DNA of 24,443 nucleotides from Avoscillospira sp045579045 (GTDB taxonomy: Bacteria > Bacillota > Clostridia > Oscillospirales > Oscillospiraceae), in assembly GCA_045579045.1 (NCBI GenBank), contig JAZNLL010000102.1, positions 1-24,443 on the forward strand, written 5' to 3'. How positions within the stretch are numbered: position 1 is the stretch's first letter; every line of letters begins with the position of its first letter. The notes below the pieces were generated by a model. The model was not told the origin of the DNA. It did no database searches and worked only from the letters and a program-made list of their open reading frames with translations. Both the position numbers and the translations under genes were made by a program. Shown piece after piece: positions 14,630 through 23,104 of the stretch.

Positions 14630-15620
14630 ACGTACAGTAAACGCAGAACGGATGGAACAGATCATCGAGGTGTTTGGTTCCTTCGATGAGAATGTTAAGA
14701 AAATTGAAGATGCTTTCCAGGTTCATGTTATTAATCGCGGAACAGAATTGAAGGTTCTGGGTGATGAAGAAAATGTGGATCAGGGTGTCCGTGCTATCGA
14801 AGGTCTTATGGCACTGGCTTCCAAAGGCGAGGCGATTGATGAGCAGAAGGTTCGCTATCTGATCGATCTGGTTCGCAGCGGTGATGATGACAAGATCGGT
14901 GCTATGGCGCGGGATGTTGTCTGTGTCACAGCAAAGGGCAAGCCGATTAAAGCCAAAACGCTGGGTCAGCAGAAGTATTTGAAAGCTATTGAAAAGAACA
15001 CCATTACCATCGGTGTTGGCCCTGCCGGTACCGGCAAAACCTATCTGGCCGTTGCGGAGGCGGTAGCCGCCTTCCGTGCAAAGCAGGTCAACCGAATTAT
15101 TCTGACACGTCCTGCGGTGGAGGCCGGTGAACGGCTTGGCTTCCTGCCCGGTGACCTGCAGAATAAGGTCGATCCCTATCTGCGTCCTTTGTACGATGCT
15201 CTTTTTGATATGCTCGGCCCTGAAACCTATACCAAGTATCTGGAACGGGGCAATATTGAAGTTGCACCCTTGGCCTATATGCGCGGACGTACGCTGGACG
15301 ATAGTTTCATCATTCTGGATGAAGCCCAGAATACCACCCGTGAGCAGATGAAGATGTTCCTGACCCGTCTGGGTTTTGGTTCTAAAATCGTCATTACCGG
15401 TGACGTGACACAGATTGACCTGCCCCACGATAAAATCAGCGGATTGAAGGATGCTGTTCGTGTTCTGGAAAACGTGGAAGATATTGCCATCTGCAGACTG
15501 AACGCAAGTGACGTTGTTCGCCATGCGCTGGTGCAGAAAATCGTTGCCGCCTATGATAAACATTCAAACGAACAACCGCCTGTAAACGGCGCACCGAAGA
15601 AGTATAAGAGGAAAGTGTAA
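14622..15620 (+). CDS. phoH: PhoH family ATPase
   Basis: PhoH-like (YbeZ) proteins are cytoplasmic ATPases or putative RNA helicases that work with the RNase YbeY, the next gene. In the 332-residue protein the N-terminal 100 residues form a KH-like RNA-binding region, Walker A GPAGTGKT is at 133-140, and Walker B ILDEAQ is at 231-236 (D233, E234). RPAVEAGERLGFLPGD and VITGDVTQIDLP are further family motifs. GAGGAA is upstream of the ATG at 14622. In Bacillus a 7TM-HD gene (pgpH) separates phoH from ybeY; here they touch (TAATG). Confidence 0.96.
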   Translation: MIERTVNAERMEQIIEVFGSFDENVKKIEDAFQVHVINRGTELKVLGDEENVDQGVRAIEGLMALASKGEAIDEQKVRYLIDLVRSGDDDKIGAMARDVVCVTAKGKPIKAKTLGQQKYLKAIEKNTITIGVGPAGTGKTYLAVAEAVAAFRAKQVNRIILTRPAVEAGERLGFLPGDLQNKVDPYLRPLYDALFDMLGPETYTKYLERGNIEVAPLAYMRGRTLDDSFIILDEAQNTTREQMKMFLTRLGFGSKIVITGDVTQIDLPHDKISGLKDAVRVLENVEDIAICRLNASDVVRHALVQKIVAAYDKHSNEQPPVNGAPKKYKRKV

Positions 15621-16114
15621 TGAGTACCAAGATCAACATTTCTTATGATCGGAAAAGATTGACAAATTTAGGATTGAGCCTGCATCTGCGCAAGTGTATT
15701 TCTCAGGCACTGGCGGCTCAAGGTGTGGATGTTCCCTGCGAAATCAATGTTCTGGTGACGGATAATGAAGGAATTCGTGTCATCAATCAGGCCAGCCGAA
15801 ATATTGACAGCGCAACAGATGTGCTGTCCTTTCCGATGTTTGAGTTTACCCCCAGTGTGCTCCCTGAGGATTGGACACCTTATCTTGATCCCCAGACAGG
15901 ACGAGTACCTCTTGGAGATATGGCAATTTCCTTGGAACGGACTCTGGAACAGGCCAAGGAATTCGGCCACGGTGTTAAGCGCGAAATTGGCTACCTGACA
16001 GTACATTCCATTCTGCATCTTCTTGGCTATGACCATTTGGATGAAGGCCCCATGAAGAAGCAGATGCGCCAGCAGGAAGAGGTCATTATGGCCCAGCTGA
16101 TGCTGCACAGATAA
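15620..16114 (+). CDS. ybeY: Endoribonuclease YbeY (rRNA maturation RNase)
   Basis: A zinc-dependent single-strand RNase for 16S rRNA 3'-end processing and ribosome quality control. The 164-residue length is usual. The three zinc-binding histidines are in HSILHLLGYDH (H129, H133, H139). The DVLSFPMF segment earlier in the chain is also characteristic. The ATG shares its A with the phoH stop; GAGGAA is upstream. era follows after 22 bases, without the dgkA and cdd genes found between them in Bacillus. Confidence 0.96.
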   Translation: MSTKINISYDRKRLTNLGLSLHLRKCISQALAAQGVDVPCEINVLVTDNEGIRVINQASRNIDSATDVLSFPMFEFTPSVLPEDWTPYLDPQTGRVPLGDMAISLERTLEQAKEFGHGVKREIGYLTVHSILHLLGYDHLDEGPMKKQMRQQEEVIMAQLMLHR

Positions 16115-16136
16115 TAGAGAAAGAGGAACAAAAGCT

Positions 16137-17018
16137 ATGACGAAATCTGCAATGATTACCATTGCCGGTCGTCCCAACGTGGGAAAATCGACCTTGACCA
16201 ATGCGATGGTTGGCGAAAAAATCGCCATTGTTTCCAATAAACCCCAGACGACCAGAAACCGTATCTGCGGTGTGCTGACGAGAGGGGAGACCCAGATCAT
16301 CCTGATGGATACCCCCGGTTTCCACAAGCCTCGGACGAAACTGGGTGACTACATGGTCAATATCGTCCACGAATCCGTTGCGGACGTGGATGCTACATTC
16401 CTGTTGGTGGAGCCCATTGCCAATGTGGGTGTGCAGGAACAGGAATTGATTGAGCAGATCAAAGCCAGCGGTGCTCCGGCCATTCTGGTCATCAATAAGA
16501 TTGACACCGTCGAAAAGGAGGAACTCCTTGCGGTTATTGCTGCCTACAGCCAGGCACATAACTTCAAGGCCATCATTCCCATCAGCGCAAAGACAGGTGA
16601 AGGTGTGGAACTGCTTCTCGATGAGGCTGAAAAGTTTGCGGAGGAAGGCCCTCATTTCTTCCCTGATGATGCAGTTACAGATCAGCCGGAACGGCAGATT
16701 ATGGCAGAAATCATCCGCGAAAAGCTTCTGTGGTGTCTGGACCGTGAAATTCCCCACGGAACCGCTGTTGAGATCACCCGTTTCACCGAGCGCGATAACG
16801 GCATCATCGACCTGGATGCGACCATCTATTGCGAAAAAGCAAGCCATAAGGGTATTATCATCGGTAAACAAGGTGCTATGCTGAAGAAAATCAGCACCAT
16901 GGCTCGCACAGACTGCGAAAAATTTATGGGCACAAAGGTGTTCCTGCAGACTTGGGTGAAGGTCAAGGAAAACTGGCGTGACAGCGATTTCTTAATCCGT
17001 AATTTCGGTTACCAATAA
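16137..17018 (+). CDS. era: GTPase Era
   Basis: Era is an essential GTPase that binds the 3' end of 16S rRNA in small-subunit assembly. The 293 residues contain G1 GRPNVGKS at 11-18, the effector threonines in PQTTRNR, G3 DTPGFHKP, G4 NKID, and G5 SAKTGEG. The C-terminal KH domain has GIIIGKQG at 239-246. AGAGGAA lies 6-7 bases before the ATG. The order era-yqzL-recO follows. Confidence 0.97.
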   Translation: MTKSAMITIAGRPNVGKSTLTNAMVGEKIAIVSNKPQTTRNRICGVLTRGETQIILMDTPGFHKPRTKLGDYMVNIVHESVADVDATFLLVEPIANVGVQEQELIEQIKASGAPAILVINKIDTVEKEELLAVIAAYSQAHNFKAIIPISAKTGEGVELLLDEAEKFAEEGPHFFPDDAVTDQPERQIMAEIIREKLLWCLDREIPHGTAVEITRFTERDNGIIDLDATIYCEKASHKGIIIGKQGAMLKKISTMARTDCEKFMGTKVFLQTWVKVKENWRDSDFLIRNFGYQ

Positions 17019-17049
17019 TTTTAAGCATACCGGGTCAAAAATGGAGAAT

Positions 17050-17075
17050 CCTAATATCATGATAGTGGATATAGG
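17050..17075 (+). other. Hairpin touching the yqzL ribosome-binding site
   Basis: CCTAATATC (17050-17058) can pair with GATATAGG (17068-17075) with one bulged A and a 9-base loop. The downstream arm shares AGG with the AGGAGG Shine-Dalgarno at 17073-17078. It might reduce translation of yqzL, or be chance in an AT-rich gap of 67 bases. Confidence 0.25.
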
Positions 17076-17085
17076 AGGACGCCAT

Positions 17086-17190
17086 ATGGAACCCAGCTTA
17101 CTTTGGAATCTGTTTATAGAGACCGGTGCGCCGGAGCTCTATCTGTTGTACCTCAAAGCGTTGCGGGAGGCAGAGCCTGCCTCTGCATAG
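17086..17190 (+). CDS. yqzL: YqzL family small protein
   Basis: A 34-residue ORF, too short for routine ORF calling. It reads MEPSLLWNLFIETGAP and then ELYLLYLKALREAE, ending in PASA. The W-x-L-F-x-x-T-G-x-x-x-x-Y-L-L-Y pattern is that of YqzL proteins (about 45 residues in Bacillus), found between era and recO, exactly as here. AGGAGG is at 17073-17078, 7 bases before the ATG. The function of YqzL is unknown. The short C-terminus is a little shorter than in Bacillus. It is 13 bases upstream of recO. Confidence 0.85.
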   Translation: MEPSLLWNLFIETGAPELYLLYLKALREAEPASA

Positions 17191-17203
17191 AGTTGGAGCG
17201 TTT

Positions 17204-17944
17204 ATGTATTTTAAAACCGAAGGACTTGTACTGCGGGAAACTGAATACAAAGATGCAGATAAGCTGCTCACGGTTCTTTCGAAGGACCGTGGGAAGCTGA
17301 CCCTGCGGGCCAGAGGGGTCAGAAGTAAGAGCAGCCGCTTAAAAAGTGGATGCCAACTTCTGGCCTATTCTGAGTTTACGGTCTTTGAAAACCGTGGCCA
17401 GCAATTGGTTGATGAAGCAGTCCCGATCGCCTTGTTTATGCCGTTGAGAGCCGATATTGAATTGCTGTCATTGGCTTCCTATTTTGCGCAGGTGGCTGAA
17501 GTGCTCTCGCAGGAGGACTGTCCTGACTCTGAGTTGCTGTCACTTTCTCTGAATGCTCTATACGCGTTGGCAGAGTTGAAGAAACCCCAAAGCCTTGTGA
17601 AGGCAGCGTTTGAACTTCGCGCTGCTTGTCAGTCCGGCTATTTGCCGGATTTAAATGGCTGTTCTGTTTGCGGAAACAGGGAACCGGGTCGTTTTCTTGT
17701 CTCAGAAGGTAGTCTTCAATGTGCCGGTTGCCTTTCGGAAAGTGAGGGTCTGCGGCTTCCTGTCCATAGCGGTGCCCTGGCTGCTCTGCGATACATATGC
17801 TGCTGTGATTTAAAGAGATTATTCTCGTTTCGTATCAATGATGAGAGTTTGAAACAGCTGGGCGATATTGCGGAGACTTATCTTTTGACCCAGTTGGAAC
17901 GAGGCTTTTTTACCCTGGATTTCTATAAGTCCATGAAAATCTGA
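17204..17944 (+). CDS. recO: DNA repair protein RecO
   Basis: RecO loads RecA onto SSB-coated DNA, together with RecR, in recombinational repair. It has 246 residues from the ATG at 17204. TTGGAG (17193-17198) is upstream, and the frame extension to 17126 overlaps yqzL and is not used. The N-terminal OB fold starts TEGLVLRETEYKDADKLLTVL. A four-cysteine zinc site is present at C153, C156, C173 and C176. mutS2 follows after 15 bases. Confidence 0.95.
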   Translation: MYFKTEGLVLRETEYKDADKLLTVLSKDRGKLTLRARGVRSKSSRLKSGCQLLAYSEFTVFENRGQQLVDEAVPIALFMPLRADIELLSLASYFAQVAEVLSQEDCPDSELLSLSLNALYALAELKKPQSLVKAAFELRAACQSGYLPDLNGCSVCGNREPGRFLVSEGSLQCAGCLSESEGLRLPVHSGALAALRYICCCDLKRLFSFRINDESLKQLGDIAETYLLTQLERGFFTLDFYKSMKI

Positions 17945-17959
17945 CAGAGGAATCTTACT

Positions 17960-20335
17960 ATGAGTGAACTGTATGAAAAATCTCTGCATAAATTAGAACT
18001 GAATGCTGTTTTGGAAATGCTGGCAGAACATGCCGGTAGCGAGGAGGCAAAGGCTCGTTGTAGGGCTTTGCGTCCGCAGACGGACATGGATGATATTCGC
18101 ATCCTGCAGCAGCAGACCTCTGCAGCCTGCCGATTGATCACCCAGAAAGGCTCTCCCGGCTTGTCCGGTATCCGTGATGTAGGAGAGTCGCTTGCCCGTG
18201 CCGATCGTGGCGGTTGTCTGTCTGCGAGTGAACTGCTGAAAATTTCCGGTGTTCTTCGCTGTGCCAGGTTGGTCAAGAACTATGCGGAAACCGATGCGGT
18301 TTCATCTGTTTTGGATCCTTATTTTCTGGAGCTGGTAGGGAATAAGTATCTGGAGGAGCGAATTGATACTGCCATTATTTCCGAAGAGGAGATTGCCGAT
18401 GCAGCCAGCAGTGAATTGGCTGATATTCGCCGTCACATCCGAATTCAAAGTACAAAAGTACGGGAGTCCCTGCAGAAGATCATTTCCTCTCCTACCTATG
18501 CGAAATTCCTGCAGGAACCGATCATTACGATTCGTTCCGATCGTTTTGTGGTTCCTGTGAAGAGTGAATATAAGTCTTCTATCCCCGGTCTGGTGCACGA
18601 TGTTTCTTCCTCCGGCGGTACATTCTTCATTGAGCCCATGCAGGCTGTCAATGCCAATAATGAATTGCGGGAACTGTTTGCAAGAGAGAGAAAGGAAATC
18701 GAACGGATTTTGGCTGAACTCTCCGCAGAGGCGGCCGCGTACAAGGGACATATTGATCAGAATTTTGAGATTCTGGTTCACCTGGACTGTATTTTTGCCA
18801 GAGCGAAGCTCTCTTTCGCAATGAATGCTGTTGAACCGGAAATCCGAGAAGACGGAAAGACAGAACTGAAAAATGCCCGTCATCCGCTGATCGATAAGCA
18901 GAAGGTCGTTCCGATTTCTGTCCGGCTTGGTGATGATTTTGATACCATGGTCATTACCGGTCCCAACACAGGCGGTAAAACTGTGACGCTGAAAACCATC
19001 GGCTTGCTGACCCTGATGGCGGAATGCGGCTTGCACATTCCTGCAGACGATGGCAGCTGTGTGTCCGTCTACGAACGTGTTCTGGCCGATATCGGTGATG
19101 AGCAATCCATTGAGCAGTCCCTGTCCACCTTCTCCGCCCATATGAAAAACATTGTGGAGATCGTGGAACTGTGCGATAACCGTTCGCTGGTTCTGTTTGA
19201 TGAGCTTGGTGCCGGTACGGATCCTGCGGAAGGTGCTGCCCTTGCCATTGCGCTCATTCAGTATTGCCGTCAATGCGGTGCAAATGTGGCGGCGACAACT
19301 CACTATGCCGAACTGAAACTGTTTGGTATGCGGACAGCAGGTGTCATCAATGCTTCCTGTGAGTTTGATGTGGAAACTCTTCGTCCCACATATCGTTTGC
19401 TCATCGGTATTCCCGGAAAATCCAATGCCTTTGCCATTTCCAGAAAGCTGGGTCTGGCGGAACATATCATTGAAGAAGCCGGCAATATGGTCAACGAAAA
19501 CGATGCGAACTTCGAAGATGTTCTCAATCAGTTGGAGCAGCAGCGTCAGGCGATGGAACAGGCGCGGCAGGAGGCTGAAACCCTTCGCAGACAGACCGAA
19601 CAGACAAAGAAGCAGTCTGATGCCTATTTCAATGAACTGAAAAAAGAACGGGAAAAAGCTGTTGCCAAGGCACAAAAGGAAGCTCAGCACATCATCGATG
19701 ATGCCCGTCGGACAGCCAACGCCGTGCAGGAGGAACTGAAGCAGCTGCGCAAGCAGATGCGTGATACCGCCGATGCACAGGGTGTCAACCTGAAGCAGGC
19801 AGAACTTCGACGTGCGCTGAACGAGGCTGAAAGTAAGCTGTCAGGGGAGAAGGAGCAGCCCAATAGACCCGCTCCCAGCAGAGAAGTTCGCGTAGGTGAT
19901 ACGGTGGAACTGCTGAAATTCGGTTCTCAGGCTACCGTTTTGGCCATCAACAAGGATGGTTCCTACCAGCTGCAGGCAGGTATTATGAAGATCAATGCCA
20001 AGGCTGAGGAAGTTTACCTGCTGGAAACGCCCCAGACGAAAGTAATTAAGAAAAAGCCGCAACCCTCTCAAAAGGAAATCCGGATGGACAACGGTCTGCC
20101 GGAACTGGATATCCGTGGCATGGCCTCTGATGAGATGCTGGGTGTGCTGGGCGTGTTTTTGGATAATGCGTTCCTTGGCAACCGTCCGTCGGTACGAATC
20201 ATCCACGGAAAGGGTACCGGTATCCTTCGTGCAGCCGTTCATGCGGAGCTTAGAAAATGCAAATATGTCAAAAAATTCCGACTTGGTACCTACGGCGAGG
20301 GCGAAGATGGCGTAACTATCGTGGAATTTGCATAA
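17960..20335 (+). CDS. mutS2: Endonuclease MutS2 with C-terminal Smr domain
   Basis: MutS2 binds branched DNA and suppresses homologous recombination; in Bacillus it also splits collided ribosomes as an RQC factor (RqcU). The 791-residue length is normal. Domains in order: an N-terminal helical region, the core, the ATPase with Walker A GPNTGGKT at 334-341 and Walker B LVLFDELGAGTDP near 412, a long coiled coil (about 510-640), a KOW-like region (VRVGDTVELLKFGSQATV), and a Smr nuclease domain from about 715 (LDIRGM, then HGKGTGILR near 749). GAGGAA is upstream of the ATG. It appears to end the operon, though no terminator hairpin is seen before the next promoter. Confidence 0.97.
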   Translation: MSELYEKSLHKLELNAVLEMLAEHAGSEEAKARCRALRPQTDMDDIRILQQQTSAACRLITQKGSPGLSGIRDVGESLARADRGGCLSASELLKISGVLRCARLVKNYAETDAVSSVLDPYFLELVGNKYLEERIDTAIISEEEIADAASSELADIRRHIRIQSTKVRESLQKIISSPTYAKFLQEPIITIRSDRFVVPVKSEYKSSIPGLVHDVSSSGGTFFIEPMQAVNANNELRELFARERKEIERILAELSAEAAAYKGHIDQNFEILVHLDCIFARAKLSFAMNAVEPEIREDGKTELKNARHPLIDKQKVVPISVRLGDDFDTMVITGPNTGGKTVTLKTIGLLTLMAECGLHIPADDGSCVSVYERVLADIGDEQSIEQSLSTFSAHMKNIVEIVELCDNRSLVLFDELGAGTDPAEGAALAIALIQYCRQCGANVAATTHYAELKLFGMRTAGVINASCEFDVETLRPTYRLLIGIPGKSNAFAISRKLGLAEHIIEEAGNMVNENDANFEDVLNQLEQQRQAMEQARQEAETLRRQTEQTKKQSDAYFNELKKEREKAVAKAQKEAQHIIDDARRTANAVQEELKQLRKQMRDTADAQGVNLKQAELRRALNEAESKLSGEKEQPNRPAPSREVRVGDTVELLKFGSQATVLAINKDGSYQLQAGIMKINAKAEEVYLLETPQTKVIKKKPQPSQKEIRMDNGLPELDIRGMASDEMLGVLGVFLDNAFLGNRPSVRIIHGKGTGILRAAVHAELRKCKYVKKFRLGTYGEGEDGVTIVEFA

Positions 20336-20341
20336 TTATCA

Positions 20342-20369
20342 TTGACATTTTTATAAAATTTGCTAAAAT
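20342..20369 (+). promoter_or_regulatory. Sigma-A promoter of the HPr-like gene
   Basis: TTGACA at 20342-20347 (consensus) and TAAAAT at 20364-20369 are 16 bases apart, with an extended -10 TG at 20361-20362. The box begins 7 bases after the mutS2 stop. The expected start is near 20376, 28 bases before the ATG. Confidence 0.8.
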
Positions 20370-20403
20370 GTTAGTATAAGATTGCCACAAGGAGAGTCAT
20401 ACT

Positions 20404-20664
20404 ATGTATATGCAGCAGTCTATCGTCAAGTGTGAATCAGGACTGTACAATCGGCAAGCCACTTATTTCATCCAGAAGGCCAATGAATTCAAGTCCAGCA
20501 TATGGGTTGAAGTGGAAGAACGCCGCATCAATGCCAAGAGCCTGCTGGGCGTATTGTCCATGGGTATCACCAAGGGTACCCGCATCAGTCTGATCGCAGA
20601 AGGCCCCGATGAAACTGAGGCTGTCAATACGCTGACTGAAATGCTGATCAAGGAAATTTTCTGA
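20404..20664 (+). CDS. HPr-family protein lacking His15 (Crh-like)
   Basis: An 86-residue HPr-fold protein. Aligned by eye with Bacillus HPr, the numbering matches exactly. The phosphotransfer motif G-[IL]-H-A-R-P-A reads GLYNRQA (13-19), so the PTS histidine 15 is tyrosine. The regulatory serine 46 is kept in NAKSLLGVLSMGI. Bacillus Crh similarly has Gln at 15 and acts only as a Ser46-phosphorylated CcpA partner, so a regulatory rather than sugar-transport role is likely (inference). AAGGAGAG precedes the ATG by 7 bases. A second in-frame ATG at 20410 is possible but less well spaced. The gene is flanked by its own promoter and terminator. No HPr kinase gene is in the window. Confidence 0.88.
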   Translation: MYMQQSIVKCESGLYNRQATYFIQKANEFKSSIWVEVEERRINAKSLLGVLSMGITKGTRISLIAEGPDETEAVNTLTEMLIKEIF

Positions 20665-20680
20665 TAGCGCATATTAAGAT

Positions 20681-20721
20681 AACTGCCTCAAATGCAACGC
20701 TTTGAGGCAGTTTTTTCTTTT
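20681..20721 (+). terminator. Rho-independent terminator between the HPr-like gene and uvrC
   Basis: A perfect 12-bp stem (AACTGCCTCAAA at 20681-20692, TTTGAGGCAGTT at 20701-20712) has an 8-base loop and runs into TTTTCTTTT. The end of the T tract is only about 13 bases before the uvrC ATG. uvrC therefore seems to need read-through or a promoter within the HPr-like gene. Confidence 0.9.
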
Positions 20722-20733
20722 GTGAGGTGTGCC

Positions 20734-22557
20734 ATGACCATAGAAGAATTGAAGGATAAATCCCATACGCTCCCCTCGGAACCGGGTGTTTATCTGATGC
20801 AGGATAAGACCGGCAAGGTCATCTATGTGGGCAAGGCCAAGAAGCTGCGCAACCGTGTCAGTCAGTACTTTCAGGATTCAGCAGCCCACAGTCCGAAAAC
20901 CAGAATGATGGTATCCCAAATCCATCATTTTGATGTGATTGTTGCGGCATCTGAGTTCGAGGCACTTGTTCTGGAATGCTCCCTAATTAAAAGACATCAG
21001 CCGAAATATAATATTCTTCTGAAGGATGACAAGGGATATCCTTACCTTCGAATCGATATGCAGCAGGCATATCCGTCCATGTCCATGGCCAACCGCGTCT
21101 CAGATGACGGTGCGGAATATTATGGACCTTTCGGTGGCAGATATGTAACACAGCAGTTGATCGATACCATTCGTCTCACCTTCAAATTGCCCGGCTGCAA
21201 TAAAAAATTTCCAAAGGATCAGGGTAAGGACCGTCCCTGTCTGAACTACCACATGAATAACTGCGACGGCTGGTGTCAGCTGGGAAGATCGGAACTGCAG
21301 TACAAGGAAACCATGAAACAGGTAACGATGCTGCTGCAAGGTAAATATAAACAGATCGCCCAACAGCTCCGTCAGGAAATGGAAGAAGCTGCGGAATCTC
21401 TGGAGTTTGAGAGGGCAGCAGCATTTCGCGACCGCCTTCTTGCCATCGAGAATTTGGGAAAGAAGCAACTGGTGACTGCCGGTACGATGGCACATACGGA
21501 TGTAATCGGCTATTACGAAGGTCTGGCAAAAGCTTGCTTTGCAGTTCTTCATTATGTAGATGGTAACCTGTTGGATAAAACCTATGAGATTGTACCGTTG
21601 TCCGGCAGCAGGGAGGAAGCAGTTTCTTCGTTGGTAAAGCAGTATTATCTTTCCAGAAATTGCGCCCCCAAGGAAATTCTTCTGCCCTGTGAAATGGAGG
21701 ATGCACAGCTATTATCTGACCTGCTGATGCAGAACCTGAAGAAGCGAGTACACATTCGTACACCGCAGAGAGGTGATGGCGTGTCACTCGTACAGCTGGC
21801 GAATAAGAATGCACAGGAAGAGGCAGAACGGGTTACCTCGAAAGAAGAGCGTAATGCAGGTGTGCTTGGACTGCTGCAGGAATTGCTTGGTCTGTCGGAG
21901 AAGCCTGTCCGCATGGAATCCTATGACATTTCCAATACCGCAGGTACGGATATCGTGGCATCCATGGTGGTATTTTCCGACGGTAAGCCACTCAAGCGTG
22001 ACTACCGTCATTTCAAGATCAACGATCTCACGGATCAGGATGATTACATGTCAATGTATCAGGTTCTGACCAGAAGATTTACCCATTATATCAATCAGGA
22101 TAAGGGTTTCGAGGAAGCTCCATCCCTGTTGCTGATCGATGGCGGCAGCGTACATGCACAAACGGCGGAGAATGCGCTGAAGGCGCTCAATCTGCATTTT
22201 CCTGTGTTCGGCATGGTCAAGGACAACCGACACCGTACGAGAGCTCTTGTGACCTCCGACGGTCGGGAAATCAGTATTCAGGCGCATCCAGCCGTATTTG
22301 CGCTGATTGGTCAAATTCAGGAAGAAACCCATCGTTTTGCCATTGAATACCATAGGAAATTGAGAAGCAAGCGGCTTGAAGAATCGGTTTTGGATGAGAT
22401 TCCGGGAATTGGTTCTGAGCGAAAGAAGCTGCTTTTGAAGAAATTCAAATCTGTATCGGCCATCAAAAAGGCATCAGTCGAAGCACTTGTGGCGATACTT
22501 GGTGTCAAGACCGGTCAGTCGGTATATGATTATTTTCATCAAGGAGAGCAAGGATGA
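20734..22557 (+). CDS. uvrC: Excinuclease ABC subunit C
   Basis: UvrC makes both incisions in nucleotide excision repair. It has 607 residues from the ATG at 20734 with GTGAGGTG upstream; the frame extension to 20692 lies in the terminator and is not used. The N-terminal GIY-YIG nuclease domain is GVYLMQDKTGKVIYVGKAKKL (listed in part; GVYLM and IYVGKAK are the key blocks). A UVR helical hairpin (about 205-240, ESLEFERAAAFRD) follows, then the RNase H-like nuclease domain with ESYDISNTAGTD and a C-terminal helix-hairpin-helix (LDEIPGIGSERKKLLLKKF). The stop overlaps the rsmD start. Confidence 0.97.
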   Translation: MTIEELKDKSHTLPSEPGVYLMQDKTGKVIYVGKAKKLRNRVSQYFQDSAAHSPKTRMMVSQIHHFDVIVAASEFEALVLECSLIKRHQPKYNILLKDDKGYPYLRIDMQQAYPSMSMANRVSDDGAEYYGPFGGRYVTQQLIDTIRLTFKLPGCNKKFPKDQGKDRPCLNYHMNNCDGWCQLGRSELQYKETMKQVTMLLQGKYKQIAQQLRQEMEEAAESLEFERAAAFRDRLLAIENLGKKQLVTAGTMAHTDVIGYYEGLAKACFAVLHYVDGNLLDKTYEIVPLSGSREEAVSSLVKQYYLSRNCAPKEILLPCEMEDAQLLSDLLMQNLKKRVHIRTPQRGDGVSLVQLANKNAQEEAERVTSKEERNAGVLGLLQELLGLSEKPVRMESYDISNTAGTDIVASMVVFSDGKPLKRDYRHFKINDLTDQDDYMSMYQVLTRRFTHYINQDKGFEEAPSLLLIDGGSVHAQTAENALKALNLHFPVFGMVKDNRHRTRALVTSDGREISIQAHPAVFALIGQIQEETHRFAIEYHRKLRSKRLEESVLDEIPGIGSERKKLLLKKFKSVSAIKKASVEALVAILGVKTGQSVYDYFHQGEQG

Positions 22558-23102
22558 GAGTTATAACAGGAACCGCCAGAGGTGTTCGCCTGAAAACACC
22601 GAAGGGCGAAAAAACAAGACCGACTGCTGATCGGGTCAAGGAAGCTGTGTTCTCCATCATACAGTTTGAAACAGAGGGGAGCCGTTTTCTGGATTTGTTC
22701 GCAGGTACCGGTCAGATGGGCATTGAGGCTCTGAGCAGAGGTGCCTCCCGAGCTGTTTTCGTCGACGAGTGGCGAGATGCCTGCCATCTGGTAAAAGAGA
22801 ACCTTCGGCTGACCAATTTGACAGAAAAAGCATCTGTTGTTCAGGATCAGTATCTCAGCTATCTGAAAAAATGCAGAGAAACCTTTGATATTATCTTTTT
22901 AGACCCACCTTATGCAGAGATTTTCCTTGAAAATGCCCTAAATTTAATATCAGAAATTGACATTCTGTCAGACCGTGGTATAATAATCTGTGAACGACCG
23001 GCTGAAAAACAGCTGGATCTGGAGATTCCGGGTCTGCGGCGGTGTAAGGACTACCGCTATGGAAAATCCTGGATCACCGTATTCCGAAAGGAAGCACCCT
23101 GA
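22554..23102 (+). CDS. rsmD: 16S rRNA (guanine(966)-N(2))-methyltransferase RsmD
   Basis: RsmD methylates G966 of 16S rRNA using SAM. The 182-residue length is normal. The start MRVITGTARG and the TRPTADRVKEAVFS block are typical, the SAM site is FLDLFAGTGQMGIEALSRG, and the catalytic motif DPPY is at 117-120. AAGGAG lies 7 bases before the ATG, which overlaps the uvrC stop. rsmD-coaD is a common pair in bacteria. Confidence 0.96.
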   Translation: MRVITGTARGVRLKTPKGEKTRPTADRVKEAVFSIIQFETEGSRFLDLFAGTGQMGIEALSRGASRAVFVDEWRDACHLVKENLRLTNLTEKASVVQDQYLSYLKKCRETFDIIFLDPPYAEIFLENALNLISEIDILSDRGIIICERPAEKQLDLEIPGLRRCKDYRYGKSWITVFRKEAP

Positions 23103-23104
23103 CT

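Noticed and set aside
14418..15563. A 381-codon open frame on the minus strand opposite yqfD and phoH.
   Set aside because: It overlaps conserved PhoH motifs on the other strand and lacks a convincing start or domain.
18302..19690. A 462-codon open frame on the minus strand opposite mutS2.
   Set aside because: It is a shadow of the mutS2 core; the sense protein has complete ATPase motifs and the antisense product shows no recognisable domain.
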